From IMG/VR virus record IMGVR_UViG_3300018080_000252, positions 1-48,484 of that record: a DNA stretch of 48,484 nt, one strand, 5' to 3'. The first letter of the stretch is position 1. Each line of letters starts with the position of its first letter. Positions 31,148 to 39,147 of this stretch are shown here, piece by piece. The notes below the pieces were generated by a model that saw nothing but the letters and a program-made list of their open reading frames with translations, was not told the origin of the DNA and did no database searches. The translations under genes and the position numbers were made by a program. Source of the DNA: a virus.

Positions 31148-32736
31148 CGGCGCCCCCGGGGCCGGAAGAAGGCCACCGCGCCGCTCCACTTGAACAGGCG
31201 CCCGATGGTGGCTGAAAGTGCCATGCCGAACCACCGCGCCGATTCCCGATGCTGCGTAATCCGCTGGTCGGTGGTCGAGGTGAGGCTCTGTGCCGCGCTG
31301 GTCGTCGGCTCCTCACCGTAGTCCGACATCGTGAGGCTGAGGCTGATGGTCTCGTCGGCCTGGAGCTGCACCGTGTGCTCCAGCTCGTGTAGCGTCTTCC
31401 ACCGATCGGCGGCGCCGAGGTCCGAGAGCCCCGTCTTGAAGGAGATCGGGATGGAGTGCGGGTCGCCCGCCGGATTCTCGTTCTCGTCCTTGTAGACGCC
31501 GGCGTTCTCGCTCCAGTCGTGGTAGAACATCGTCCCCGACGAGATGCCGAACAGGATCCGCGGCGTCGAGGTGCGGAGCGACCCGAGAGAGCCCGTCAAC
31601 GCCCCGAGGGTCGTACCTGCCAGGTCGCCGATGGTCTGGACGGTGTCCGTGATGATGGGGGCGCCGCAGGAGGCGGTCCAGGTGGCGGGCAGCGAGACCG
31701 GCCACATCGGCCAGCCGAGGCCCTGCACGCCCTGGTCGGTGGCACAGACGAAGCCCTTCGTGCCGCCGCCGGCGGTGTGCTGATACCAGACCCACAGGAG
31801 CTTGTAGTAGGGATCGAAGGCGAGGAATGCCTCCTCGCGCTTGTTGTAATCCCAGGTCTTGAGGACGTGGTGCCGGATGTGCCGGCCCATCTCCATCGGG
31901 CGCACACCGTCGAAGACGTAGAGCCCGCCGTCCCCACCGAGGTAGGTCATGGTGCCGTCGGGCAGGCGGCAGACGGCGTTCGGCGCCACGGGACCGGGAA
32001 CGTCGGAGGCGACGACCTCGTACCGGAAGGGTGTCGCCGTACCGAAGAACTCGGCCTGCGCGATGCCGCGGTAGATGGCGTCGGTCTTGAAGATGATGTG
32101 GTTGATGTTGTTGATCTCGAGCCCACAGACGATCTCCCCGGGCGTGTCGCCGAGAAGAGTCTGCTGGACCGTGCCCCAACCGGCATCGAAGTTGTTGAAG
32201 GCCGACGTGTCCACGAGCAGCCGATCGGGGCCGGCGCCAAGCAGGACCACACGGTTGACGCTGATGACCATGCCCCGGGCGGACGGTGGACCGCCCTGGA
32301 CGTCGGAGTAGGTCGCCGCGGCACCGTTCCAGACCTTCGGGGCATCGACGCCGTTGGTGCCGAGAAGGTAGGTGATCCCGCCGCGCTCGAAGGTGCGGAA
32401 CACGGTCTGCGCGCTGTTGCCGCCGTGAAGCGCGTTGCCCGTGATGCTGCTCCAGATGTTGGTCGCCTTGTTGAGGTGATACCAGCCCGACCGCGTCGCG
32501 CAGACGATCGCATGGTGCTCGACCTCCGAGCTCCACTGCGTGATGGAGAGCGGGCGTGAGGTGAGGCCCGTGGCCCCGAGACGGCGGTGCGCCGGACGGG
32601 GACGGAGCGAGCCATCGTGCACGAGGACGTTGTTGGCATCCCAGCACGCCCGCGGCGGCATGTGCATCGCCATGAGGTCGGAGCGGTAGCCCTCGACCGG
32701 CACAGGAAGGTAGGTGGAGGGGTTGCCGGACGCCAT
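31144..32736 (-). CDS. Tail hub / nozzle-type structural protein
   Basis: A 530-residue protein. The start at 32736 shares TGATG with the previous stop and has GGAGCC before it. It is almost all beta strands with repeated short blades (AIVCATRSGWYHLNK, GITYLLGTNGVDAPKVWNG, TMTYLGGDGGLYVFDG, LLWVWYQHTAG), suggesting a propeller-like tail hub or plug as in P22-like and T7-like nozzles. It lies between adaptor and receptor-binding genes and the long fibre. Confidence 0.65.
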   Translation of the reverse strand: MASGNPSTYLPVPVEGYRSDLMAMHMPPRACWDANNVLVHDGSLRPRPAHRRLGATGLTSRPLSITQWSSEVEHHAIVCATRSGWYHLNKATNIWSSITGNALHGGNSAQTVFRTFERGGITYLLGTNGVDAPKVWNGAAATYSDVQGGPPSARGMVISVNRVVLLGAGPDRLLVDTSAFNNFDAGWGTVQQTLLGDTPGEIVCGLEINNINHIIFKTDAIYRGIAQAEFFGTATPFRYEVVASDVPGPVAPNAVCRLPDGTMTYLGGDGGLYVFDGVRPMEMGRHIRHHVLKTWDYNKREEAFLAFDPYYKLLWVWYQHTAGGGTKGFVCATDQGVQGLGWPMWPVSLPATWTASCGAPIITDTVQTIGDLAGTTLGALTGSLGSLRTSTPRILFGISSGTMFYHDWSENAGVYKDENENPAGDPHSIPISFKTGLSDLGAADRWKTLHELEHTVQLQADETISLSLTMSDYGEEPTTSAAQSLTSTTDQRITQHRESARWFGMALSATIGRLFKWSGAVAFFRPRGRR

Positions 32737-33548
32737 CAGTAGGCTCCGATGAGGACGGCGCTGAACTCGAAGGGGTCGAAGTCTTGAGGGAGGGTCGTAC
32801 CCTGATAGACGTAGACCGAGACGAAGCTCCCGGCATTGAGATACGCCTGCACCTCGAGACAAATCTGCGGGTCGTCGCCGCTAGTATCGTAGTAGGCAGG
32901 GCCGACGTACCACTTCGCCAGCTCGACCTCACGGTTGGCAAGGATCTTGAGCCCCCGGTCCCCAGCGGAGTAGATGGAGTCGAAGTGTCCCTGAGCGACG
33001 ATGAAGTACCAACCGGCCTGCTTGATGTCGATGCGGGTCGGGCTCTCCGTCACGTTGTGCATGTCGGCGGGATCGAACTCGTCGGCAGCGGTCCACACCA
33101 GCTCGGTCCACACCGATCCCGGGATTGACTGCACGCCCGAGGCGCGACAGACCGCCGCGTAGAGCATGTTTCCGCCCTGGGGGCAGACGCTCCAGATTCC
33201 GGTGGCGAGATCCATCTTGTTGCGCTCGGTCCACACCGGCACGGCCTCGGTGCCGGTGTTCTGGTACACGCGGAGGTAGCCGTTGTTGCAGGCGAGCTTG
33301 CACTCGGAGTCGTTCGTCGTGTCGCGCAGCCGGAGCTCGTTGGTGGCCGCGGCGCCCGCGATCCTGATCGACGACGGCCTGCCCTGGCTGTCCACCGTGC
33401 CGAAGATGGCGGTGGCGATGTCGGCGTCGATCGTGACGCCGAGGATGTCGCACACCGCTTGCTCGATGGCGCCGACGACAGTGTCGATGTCGCCGGCGTC
33501 GGTGGCGTCGGTGGCCCGTGCAGACCTGAGCTGATTCGGAAGCGCCAC
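32736..33548 (-). CDS. Receptor-binding protein, paralogue B
   Basis: A 270-residue protein. GTG start directly after the TAG of its paralogue. The first ~115 residues match the neighbouring gene closely (ILGVTIDA, GRPSSIR, LACNNGYL, YQNTGTEA), while the remaining jelly-roll-like head differs. The head ends in strands typical of C1q-like tips (WYFIVAQGHFDS, SFVSVYVYQGTTL). It is probably a tail-tip adhesin attached through the conserved N-terminus. Confidence 0.7.
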   Translation of the reverse strand: MALPNQLRSARATDATDAGDIDTVVGAIEQAVCDILGVTIDADIATAIFGTVDSQGRPSSIRIAGAAATNELRLRDTTNDSECKLACNNGYLRVYQNTGTEAVPVWTERNKMDLATGIWSVCPQGGNMLYAAVCRASGVQSIPGSVWTELVWTAADEFDPADMHNVTESPTRIDIKQAGWYFIVAQGHFDSIYSAGDRGLKILANREVELAKWYVGPAYYDTSGDDPQICLEVQAYLNAGSFVSVYVYQGTTLPQDFDPFEFSAVLIGAY

Positions 33549-34367
33549 CTACGCCCCCATGAGCGAGACCGTGACCCATCCCTGTCCGCTGAGAACGCCA
33601 CCGGAGTCCTGGTACACGCCGACTTGGAGCCAGTTCCCCTCGTTGAGGAGAACCTGGCAGGCGACATTGAGCTCGACGGCCACGGTGCCGTCGAACGCAT
33701 CGGAGCTCTGCACATCCTTGGCGATGGAGCTGGATCCTGGAGTGAACTTGTAGACCTGGAGCGTCCGCCTGGTGCCGTTGGCGTCCGCGACGATGTAGCC
33801 ATGGGCCGTGATGAGGTAGATGCCGCCGTATCCCTGCGGGATGGTGATGCGTTCGGGGTTGGTGACGGTGGAGTGGAAGCCGTGGGTGTCCACGAGCTCA
33901 GCGCCGGGGCTGTACGTGAAGAAGTGCGTCGCTCCCGAGGCGACGTTGACGCCGTACTGAGAGAGACTGCACCCGATCCAGCTCGCGCCGGTGATGACCG
34001 CGCCGGTCTGCCAGACCCCTGACGTGAGGTTCATGCGGTTGCGGAGCGTCCAGACAGGCGCGGCTTCGGTGCCGGTGTTCTGGTAGACCTCCAGGTAGCC
34101 GTTGTTGCAGGCGAGCTTGAACTCGCTGCCGTTGGTGGTGTCCCGCATCCTGAGCGCGTTGGTCGTGGGAGTTCCGGCGAGGCGGATCGAGGAGGGGCGC
34201 CCTGAGGCGTCCACCGACCCGAGGATCGCCGCAGTGATGTTCGCGTCGATCGTGACGCCGAGGATGTCGGCGATCGCCTGCTCGCACTCCCCCCACAGGT
34301 TGTCGATGGCGTCGCCGGCGGTGTCGTTGGACATCCGAGCGGACTTGAGGCGGTTGGGTAGTGTCAT
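33549..34367 (-). CDS. Receptor-binding protein, paralogue A
   Basis: A 272-residue protein and the tandem partner of the previous entry. It shares the N-terminal ~115 residues but has a different C-terminal head (GIYLITAHGYIVADANG, WLQVGVYQDSGGVLSGQGW). It overlaps the adaptor gene by ATGA and has GGAGCCACG upstream. Tandem copies with a constant base and variable heads suggest two receptor specificities or a mixed-tip tail. Confidence 0.7.
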   Translation of the reverse strand: MTLPNRLKSARMSNDTAGDAIDNLWGECEQAIADILGVTIDANITAAILGSVDASGRPSSIRLAGTPTTNALRMRDTTNGSEFKLACNNGYLEVYQNTGTEAAPVWTLRNRMNLTSGVWQTGAVITGASWIGCSLSQYGVNVASGATHFFTYSPGAELVDTHGFHSTVTNPERITIPQGYGGIYLITAHGYIVADANGTRRTLQVYKFTPGSSSIAKDVQSSDAFDGTVAVELNVACQVLLNEGNWLQVGVYQDSGGVLSGQGWVTVSLMGA

Positions 34368-35026
34368 CGTGGCTCCATCTGGTAGTTGTCCCGGCCTTCC
34401 ATCTCGCGCCCGGCGAGCTGGATGTCCAGGTCATCGGCCTCCTCCCGCCACCGCTTGGCGTAGAGCACGGCGAGGTCGGGCTCGAGCATGTACTCGCAGG
34501 CCATCTCGGCGGCGCAGTAGACGAGGATCATGGGAGCGTTCGCCGCCCATGCGGACTCGTCGGCGTCGGCGCTCATCTCCTGGGAGTGGCCGCGTCCGGC
34601 GAGAGTGACGGCGAGCGCGGTGTCCGGTGGCGGGGCGACGCGGAGCTTCTCAGCCCATACCGCAAACTGCTTCGGTGGAGCGTTGGCGGTGCTGAGGGGG
34701 TAGAGCCCAAGCAGCTCCTCGCGGGTCCGTTGATGGATGGGTTGCTGCTCGCCCTCGGAGTCGGTGTACAAGAGATTGGAGACGAGATCGACGTGGAGCT
34801 TCCCGGCGCCGGCGGCGATGAGCCCCCCGCCGACCTTGAGCGAGTAGAGCGCCTGCCCGATGGTCAAAGTGACGGACTCCTCCACCTCACACCACGGCAT
34901 GAGGTACTCGGCGCAGAGCTTGCGATCGGCCTGGTTGAGGTGGAGGGTCCGAACGGTATCGGGATACCGGGTCGTGTTGACCTTGAGGAGATCCCCGAGA
35001 GTCGTCTTGAGCACGGAGTGTTGCAC
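34364..35026 (-). CDS. Head-tail adaptor-type protein
   Basis: A 220-residue protein, helical at both ends, with a strand-rich middle (VEESVTLTIGQALYSLKVGGGLIAAGAGKL). The C-terminal helix (YCAAEMACEYMLEPDLAVLYAKRWREEADDL) resembles the helix pattern of podovirus adaptor proteins that sit under the portal. Its place between capsid and tail genes agrees. No specific family can be confirmed. Confidence 0.6.
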   Translation of the reverse strand: MQHSVLKTTLGDLLKVNTTRYPDTVRTLHLNQADRKLCAEYLMPWCEVEESVTLTIGQALYSLKVGGGLIAAGAGKLHVDLVSNLLYTDSEGEQQPIHQRTREELLGLYPLSTANAPPKQFAVWAEKLRVAPPPDTALAVTLAGRGHSQEMSADADESAWAANAPMILVYCAAEMACEYMLEPDLAVLYAKRWREEADDLDIQLAGREMEGRDNYQMEPR

Positions 35027-35029
35027 GGA

Positions 35030-35491
35030 TCACTCCTCTGAGCCGGGAAGGCCCTCCTCGATCTCGGGCTCCGACCCGCCGCCGTCGGACTTCGACTCGA
35101 GCTGATGGGCGATGTCCTTGCCGCGGACCTTCGAGCCGTCGGAGAGGAGCCACCACCCGCTGCCCATGGCTTTCGGGAAGCCCGTCCCGTCGGGATCCGG
35201 CGAGGGTGCAGACGATGGTGCCGTGATCGACGCCATCACGTCCTCGCCCTCCGGCTTCGGCGGGATCTCGACCTGGAGCCGGGCCTGCCCGTGAGCGCCC
35301 TGCGGGACGTCGGCCTCTCCGGGCCGCGGGACGCGCACGATGACGCCCGCCTTCCAGGTGTCGGACTCCTGGATGAGCCGGACGTGCTCGGGGCTGGTGG
35401 CGCGGAACTCCCCGTTCTCGAAGTAGACGCCAGCCGCCCTCGAGAGACAGAGATCGGGATAGTGGAAGCACTGAAACTTGATGGGTTCCAT
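35030..35491 (-). CDS. Virion-region hypothetical protein
   Basis: A 153-residue protein. The N-terminal 60 residues look folded (FQCFHYPDLCLSRAAGVYFENGEF, HVRLIQESDTWKAGVIVRV). Residues about 70-115 are Pro/Ser-rich, and the tail is acidic. It could be a head-completion or adaptor-associated protein, judged only by position after the small capsid-region proteins. Confidence 0.55.
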   Translation of the reverse strand: MEPIKFQCFHYPDLCLSRAAGVYFENGEFRATSPEHVRLIQESDTWKAGVIVRVPRPGEADVPQGAHGQARLQVEIPPKPEGEDVMASITAPSSAPSPDPDGTGFPKAMGSGWWLLSDGSKVRGKDIAHQLESKSDGGGSEPEIEEGLPGSEE

Positions 35492-35515
35492 CCTTGACCC
35501 TTTCTGTTGCTCGGC

Positions 35516-35821
35516 CTAGGAGCCGATGATCCAGACCTGCGCGGCGTTGATGCCGGGGTCCACTGCGTTTCCGACCTGGGTGCCGCCGGAGGTGTACACG
35601 AGGAGCTTGTCGTTGGTCCGGTCGTAGTCGAAGGCGAAGCCCTTGCAGCCGCGGATCGGGATGACCACGTCGATCTCGGTCATGCCGACCGTGGCCGGCG
35701 CCAGGGCCAGGCCGTCGGTGACGTAGGCCCCCACGGTGAGGGTCCACTGAGCGCAGCGCCGACCGTTGAGCAGAGACGACACGCTGACGATCGGCTTGGG
35801 AGCTGAGAACGCGAGTGCCAT
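35516..35821 (-). CDS. Small capsid-region structural protein
   Basis: A 101-residue beta-rich protein with GGAGGACTC before the ATG. Its second half (YDRTNDKLLVYTSGGTQVGNAVD) aligns in pattern with the neighbouring 108-residue protein (LDVANQKIMAYYGDYSEAGDGP), so the two may be distant paralogues. Small abundant proteins next to the capsid gene are often decoration or head-completion proteins. A terminator lies between the two genes. Confidence 0.6.
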   Translation of the reverse strand: MALAFSAPKPIVSVSSLLNGRRCAQWTLTVGAYVTDGLALAPATVGMTEIDVVIPIRGCKGFAFDYDRTNDKLLVYTSGGTQVGNAVDPGINAAQVWIIGS

Positions 35822-35846
35822 TTTTTGAGTCCTCCAGTCGTGGAAT

Positions 35847-35870
35847 GAAGAAGGGGGGCCGAAGCCCCCC
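35847..35870 (-). terminator. Intrinsic terminator with UUCG loop
   Basis: Minus strand: a 7-base GC stem (35853..35859 with 35864..35870) around TTCG, followed by TTCTTC. It lies between the two small capsid-region genes and would reduce transcription of the tail genes relative to the capsid genes. Confidence 0.72.
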
Positions 35871-35894
35871 CCCTCTCACTCGGTTGGTTGGTGC

Positions 35895-36221
35895 CTACAC
35901 GCAGACGACCAGCGCGTAGAAGGTCGGCGACCCGATGTCGCCGGCAGCGGCCTCGATCAGCGGGCCGTCGCCAGCCTCGGAGTAGTCGCCGTAGTACGCC
36001 ATGATCTTCTGGTTGGCGACGTCGAGCACCGGCACATAGCCGGCGCAGGCCGAGAGCTGCGCGATGCCGAGCACGCGGTTGCACCCCAGCTCGGAGTGGG
36101 TGATCGCCTCACCCCCTGCCGGGTAGGCCGCGTCGAAGGCGAACTTGCAGAACTTGACCTTGACGCCGCTGGGGTGGATCGCGGGATCCACCTTCTGAAC
36201 TTCGGATGCGACGAGTGCCAT
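35895..36221 (-). CDS. Small capsid-region structural protein
   Basis: A 108-residue protein with a strong AAGGAGG ribosome site. It is beta-rich with several cysteines (KFCKFAFDAAYPAGG, ELGCNRVLG, LSACAGY). It follows the capsid gene and may decorate or complete the head. It resembles the next small gene in its central pattern. It is flanked by UUCG-loop terminators on both sides, so its dosage seems separately controlled. Confidence 0.62.
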   Translation of the reverse strand: MALVASEVQKVDPAIHPSGVKVKFCKFAFDAAYPAGGEAITHSELGCNRVLGIAQLSACAGYVPVLDVANQKIMAYYGDYSEAGDGPLIEAAAGDIGSPTFYALVVCV

Positions 36222-36250
36222 TGTGGCCTCCTTGTTGAGTTGGTTGAATG

Positions 36251-36273
36251 AAAAAGGGGAGCCGAAGCTCCCC
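36251..36273 (-). terminator. Intrinsic terminator with UUCG loop after the capsid gene
   Basis: Minus strand: stem GGGGAGC (36267..36273 with 36256..36262) around TTCG, followed directly by five T. It lies 33 bases after the major capsid gene and should give partial termination, producing more capsid mRNA than downstream tail mRNA. Confidence 0.87.
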
Positions 36274-36306
36274 TCCTCGGGTAGGGGGCTATGCCCCTGC
36301 CGTGGC

Positions 36307-37518
36307 CTACGCGACGTACTGGTTCATGCCCTTGAACACCGCGTGGACCTCCTGGAGCGCCAGGCCGAGGCCGAGCTCGCCCTGGTAGTAGCCCTTCTTG
36401 GCGTCCTCGTCGTTCGCCTCGGCGTTGGAGTGCCACTTGGTGTAGCGGTTCCGCAGGTGGTAGAGCCGGAGGTACTTGGGATCGAGCAGGAAGCTCCACT
36501 TGGTGAACTCGGTGGAGCGGGTCATCAGCTCGTGCGGGGTGAGGATGAACTCACCGTGCGGGGTGTAGAACCGCTTGAGCCGCAGGCCGTAGGACTGCTT
36601 CCGGTCCACGTCCTCCAGGGAGTAGATCCCCATGGTGGAGCGGCTCACGAGCCGGGTGGCGATGGTGATGGTGCGCCGGCCTCCGATCCACAGCTTCTCC
36701 TGCGAGCCGTACTTGAACACGGTCTCGAGGTCGTCCTCGAAGTCGGTCAGGTTGACGCCGGTCGTGGAGAAGTCGAAGACGTTGGAGGTCAGGACGCGGA
36801 AGATGCCGTTGGTGGAGCTGAGCCGGTTGCCCTCGGCATCGGTGGTCAGGTTGCGCGCCCCGAAGATGAGCGCCCACTCGACCTTGTTGATATACCGCTC
36901 GAGCGCCAGCTCGCGCTCACGCGCCCATGCGTCCTTGAAGGGGCGGGTCTCCATCTCGGCAGCGGAGCCGGTGATCTTCGCCGTCTCCTTCTCGATCTGG
37001 AGGTAGTTGTAGACCTTCTCGGGGTTCCGGGAGAGCGCCAGCGGCGAGCGGGTGCCCTCTCCATAGGCCGAGCCGGCCCACGCGAGCTTGTCACCGTCGT
37101 CCATGCCAAGGCCGGCGGCGGTGTTGCCCCAATGCCGAACGACGTTCTTGAAGGTGTTGAGGCCGGTGGTCGGGTTCTCGGTGAGGTAGATGATCTCCTG
37201 CGTCCGCTCGTTCATCCACTGGTCGCCGGCCTTGGTGACACCCTCGGGCGAGCCGGTGAGCTCGATGTCCACGTCCGCCGCGCCCTGGGCACCCTGGACG
37301 GTGAGGAACATCGTCGGCTCCCTGTCTTCGAACAACGTGTACTCGTAGTCCCGGATCGACCGGCGGTCGAGCATCGAGACGAAGTACACGAGCTTGGCGT
37401 TGCCGCCCTTGCGGGCGTTGAGGCGGAATGCCTCCTCTTCCCAGTGCTTGGGCCGCATGTCGGGCGAATCCCAATGACCGGACCCACGCATCCCTGCGAT
37501 GGCGTTTCCGAGTGCCAT
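36307..37518 (-). CDS. Major capsid protein, SU10-like HK97 fold
   Basis: A 403-residue protein with AAGGAGAAACC before the ATG. Sequence features fit the SU10-type major capsid family: an N-terminal segment with SIRDYEYTLFED, a central helix (ALERYINKVEWALIFGARN) and the C-terminal RFYTPHGEFILTPHELM and LDPKYLRLYHLR strands of an HK97 fold. It is preceded by a scaffold gene and followed by a terminator, as for an abundantly made shell protein. Confidence 0.82.
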   Translation of the reverse strand: MALGNAIAGMRGSGHWDSPDMRPKHWEEEAFRLNARKGGNAKLVYFVSMLDRRSIRDYEYTLFEDREPTMFLTVQGAQGAADVDIELTGSPEGVTKAGDQWMNERTQEIIYLTENPTTGLNTFKNVVRHWGNTAAGLGMDDGDKLAWAGSAYGEGTRSPLALSRNPEKVYNYLQIEKETAKITGSAAEMETRPFKDAWARERELALERYINKVEWALIFGARNLTTDAEGNRLSSTNGIFRVLTSNVFDFSTTGVNLTDFEDDLETVFKYGSQEKLWIGGRRTITIATRLVSRSTMGIYSLEDVDRKQSYGLRLKRFYTPHGEFILTPHELMTRSTEFTKWSFLLDPKYLRLYHLRNRYTKWHSNAEANDEDAKKGYYQGELGLGLALQEVHAVFKGMNQYVA

Positions 37519-37565
37519 GGTGGTTTCTCCTTGTGCAGTTGTGGGAAGAGCTGTAGAGAATCAGG

Positions 37566-38705
37566 TCAGTAGCCGAGATCCCGACTGAGGTCCGCGATCG
37601 CGTCCTCTTCGTAGACCGGCTTCCGGCCCGTCTTTCCCGTGCTCGCTCTGCCGCCCGGGCTGCGGCTCATGGCGTCGGCGTTGGGGGCACGCTGCCCCTC
37701 CTCGGCCTTCGCCTTGCCGCTCTGGAGGAACATCACGTAGAGCCCCTCAAGTGCTCGGCCTTGTTGGTTGAGCGCCTCCTCTCCGAGGCCGGCGCCGTCG
37801 TCCCCGACCATCCACTCGAGAAACTCGATCTTATGGTCCTCGTCCTTGAGCCCTTCGTACCCACGCCCCGCCAGCTCGTCGAACGCGGAGTTGACCCTCT
37901 CGGTCGTCTCCTGCATCGAGTCGTCGGCCTGCGCCTGCTCGGCCTGCGTCTGGTAGTGGTCCCACATTCTGAGGGCCATCGGGACGAGCCCGGGAATTTC
38001 CTTCTCCCCGACCTTGCCCCCCTGCCACAGGATTTGCAGGAGCGTCTGCCGATCCGACGCGATGCTCGAGAGGAACTTCGGTGCGAAATCGAGAAGCTCC
38101 TCCTCGATCTCGCCCGACTCGACATAGTCCTGGAGCACCGGCGTGAATGCCTCGAGCCGCCGCTCCGCGAGCTGCTGCCGCTCCTCTCTGGTGAGCTGCC
38201 TGGTCTGACCTTCGCCGCCCTTCTCGGCCTCTTCCTCGGCGCCGGGATCGCCGGCCACCTTCTTTCGGTAGAGGTCTTGGAAGTGCTTGCTCTGGTGCGC
38301 GTTGGTGATGACGTCCTGAGCGAGCCCGAGCTCCTCCAGCTCGGCCCATGAGTAGTAGTTGCCGTCGAGGGCCTTGTAGCGCCGGTCCTTGCTGGGCTTG
38401 GAACGGTCTACCTGGTCCCCACCCTTCGCCGCCTTGGCATCCGCGTCGGGCTCTGCCTGCCTGCCTTCGTCGGCGTCGGCGTCCGTCGCGCCCTCGCGGG
38501 CGTCGTCGCCTTCGCCGGCTTCGGCTGAAGCTCGGGCCTTGTCCTCTGCGCTGCCATCGTCTGGAGATGCGGAGGTCGGTTCCTCGGTGCTCGTGGCATC
38601 GTCGGGTAGCTGATCGTCCTCAGTCCCGGCCACCTCACTGTGGAACTCCTCGATCTCCTTGCCCACGTCCGCGTCATCGGGCATGGACATCTCATTGCGC
38701 CCCAT
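37566..38705 (-). CDS. Scaffolding protein
   Basis: A 379-residue highly acidic protein. The first ~95 residues are Asp/Glu/Ala/Ser-rich and disordered. The rest is helical coiled coil (LTREERQQLAERRLEAF, QTQAEQAQADDSMQETTERVNSAFDELAG) with a basic C-terminal tail of the kind that contacts capsid. Position between portal and capsid is standard for scaffolds that guide shell assembly and then leave. Noncoding bases 38706-38778 hold the ribosome site and nothing else seen. Confidence 0.78.
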   Translation of the reverse strand: MGRNEMSMPDDADVGKEIEEFHSEVAGTEDDQLPDDATSTEEPTSASPDDGSAEDKARASAEAGEGDDAREGATDADADEGRQAEPDADAKAAKGGDQVDRSKPSKDRRYKALDGNYYSWAELEELGLAQDVITNAHQSKHFQDLYRKKVAGDPGAEEEAEKGGEGQTRQLTREERQQLAERRLEAFTPVLQDYVESGEIEEELLDFAPKFLSSIASDRQTLLQILWQGGKVGEKEIPGLVPMALRMWDHYQTQAEQAQADDSMQETTERVNSAFDELAGRGYEGLKDEDHKIEFLEWMVGDDGAGLGEEALNQQGRALEGLYVMFLQSGKAKAEEGQRAPNADAMSRSPGGRASTGKTGRKPVYEEDAIADLSRDLGY

Positions 38706-38778
38706 AAGGACACCTCTCCCTTCTGCGGTCCCGGCCCCCGCCAGGTCGCCGCTTGCAGCCCGCTACGCCGTCGAGGCC

Positions 38779-39147
38779 CTACGCCTCGTCGCCGTCGAGG
38801 GAGCTGTCGCCTGGTTGTGGTTGGAGGTCAGCAAGCCGCACCTGGAGGTCTTGGACCTCCTCCATCGGCTGGAGCTGACCGAAGATGGACATGAGCGCGC
38901 ACTTGATCTCGCCGAGGAGCATGATCCCGGCCTCGGGCCGGTCCTCGGTGGGGTCGTACCGCTCGATGCGGTCCTGGATGATCCGCAGGGCCTCGAGCGC
39001 GTCGTGCAGCCACTCGAGGGAGTTGTACTTGGTCCTGGCGATCTCGGCCTCGGCGCGGATCGCCTCGATCTCGCGCCGGAGCTCGACGCGCATCTCGGAG
39101 GTCGCGTAGCGTGCCTCGCGCCCGTCGTCGAACAGGTCGGGCGTCAT
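38779..39147 (-). CDS. Helical hypothetical protein after the portal gene
   Basis: A 122-residue protein made of charged helices (EMRVELRREIEAIRAEAEIARTKY, LHDALEALRIIQDRIERYD, MEEVQDLQVRLADLQ), probably a coiled coil. It overlaps the portal stop by ATGA. It may assist portal or scaffold assembly; no family is recognised. Confidence 0.6.
   Translation of the reverse strand: MTPDLFDDGREARYATSEMRVELRREIEAIRAEAEIARTKYNSLEWLHDALEALRIIQDRIERYDPTEDRPEAGIMLLGEIKCALMSIFGQLQPMEEVQDLQVRLADLQPQPGDSSLDGDEA

Noticed and set aside
29225-31321. 698-codon plus-strand open frame
   Set aside because: Antisense to the tail fibre gene; composition of the product is that of a shadow frame.
32736-34367. Diversity-generating retroelement target
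   Set aside because: The paired receptor-binding genes suggested it, but no reverse transcriptase or template repeat was seen anywhere in the window.
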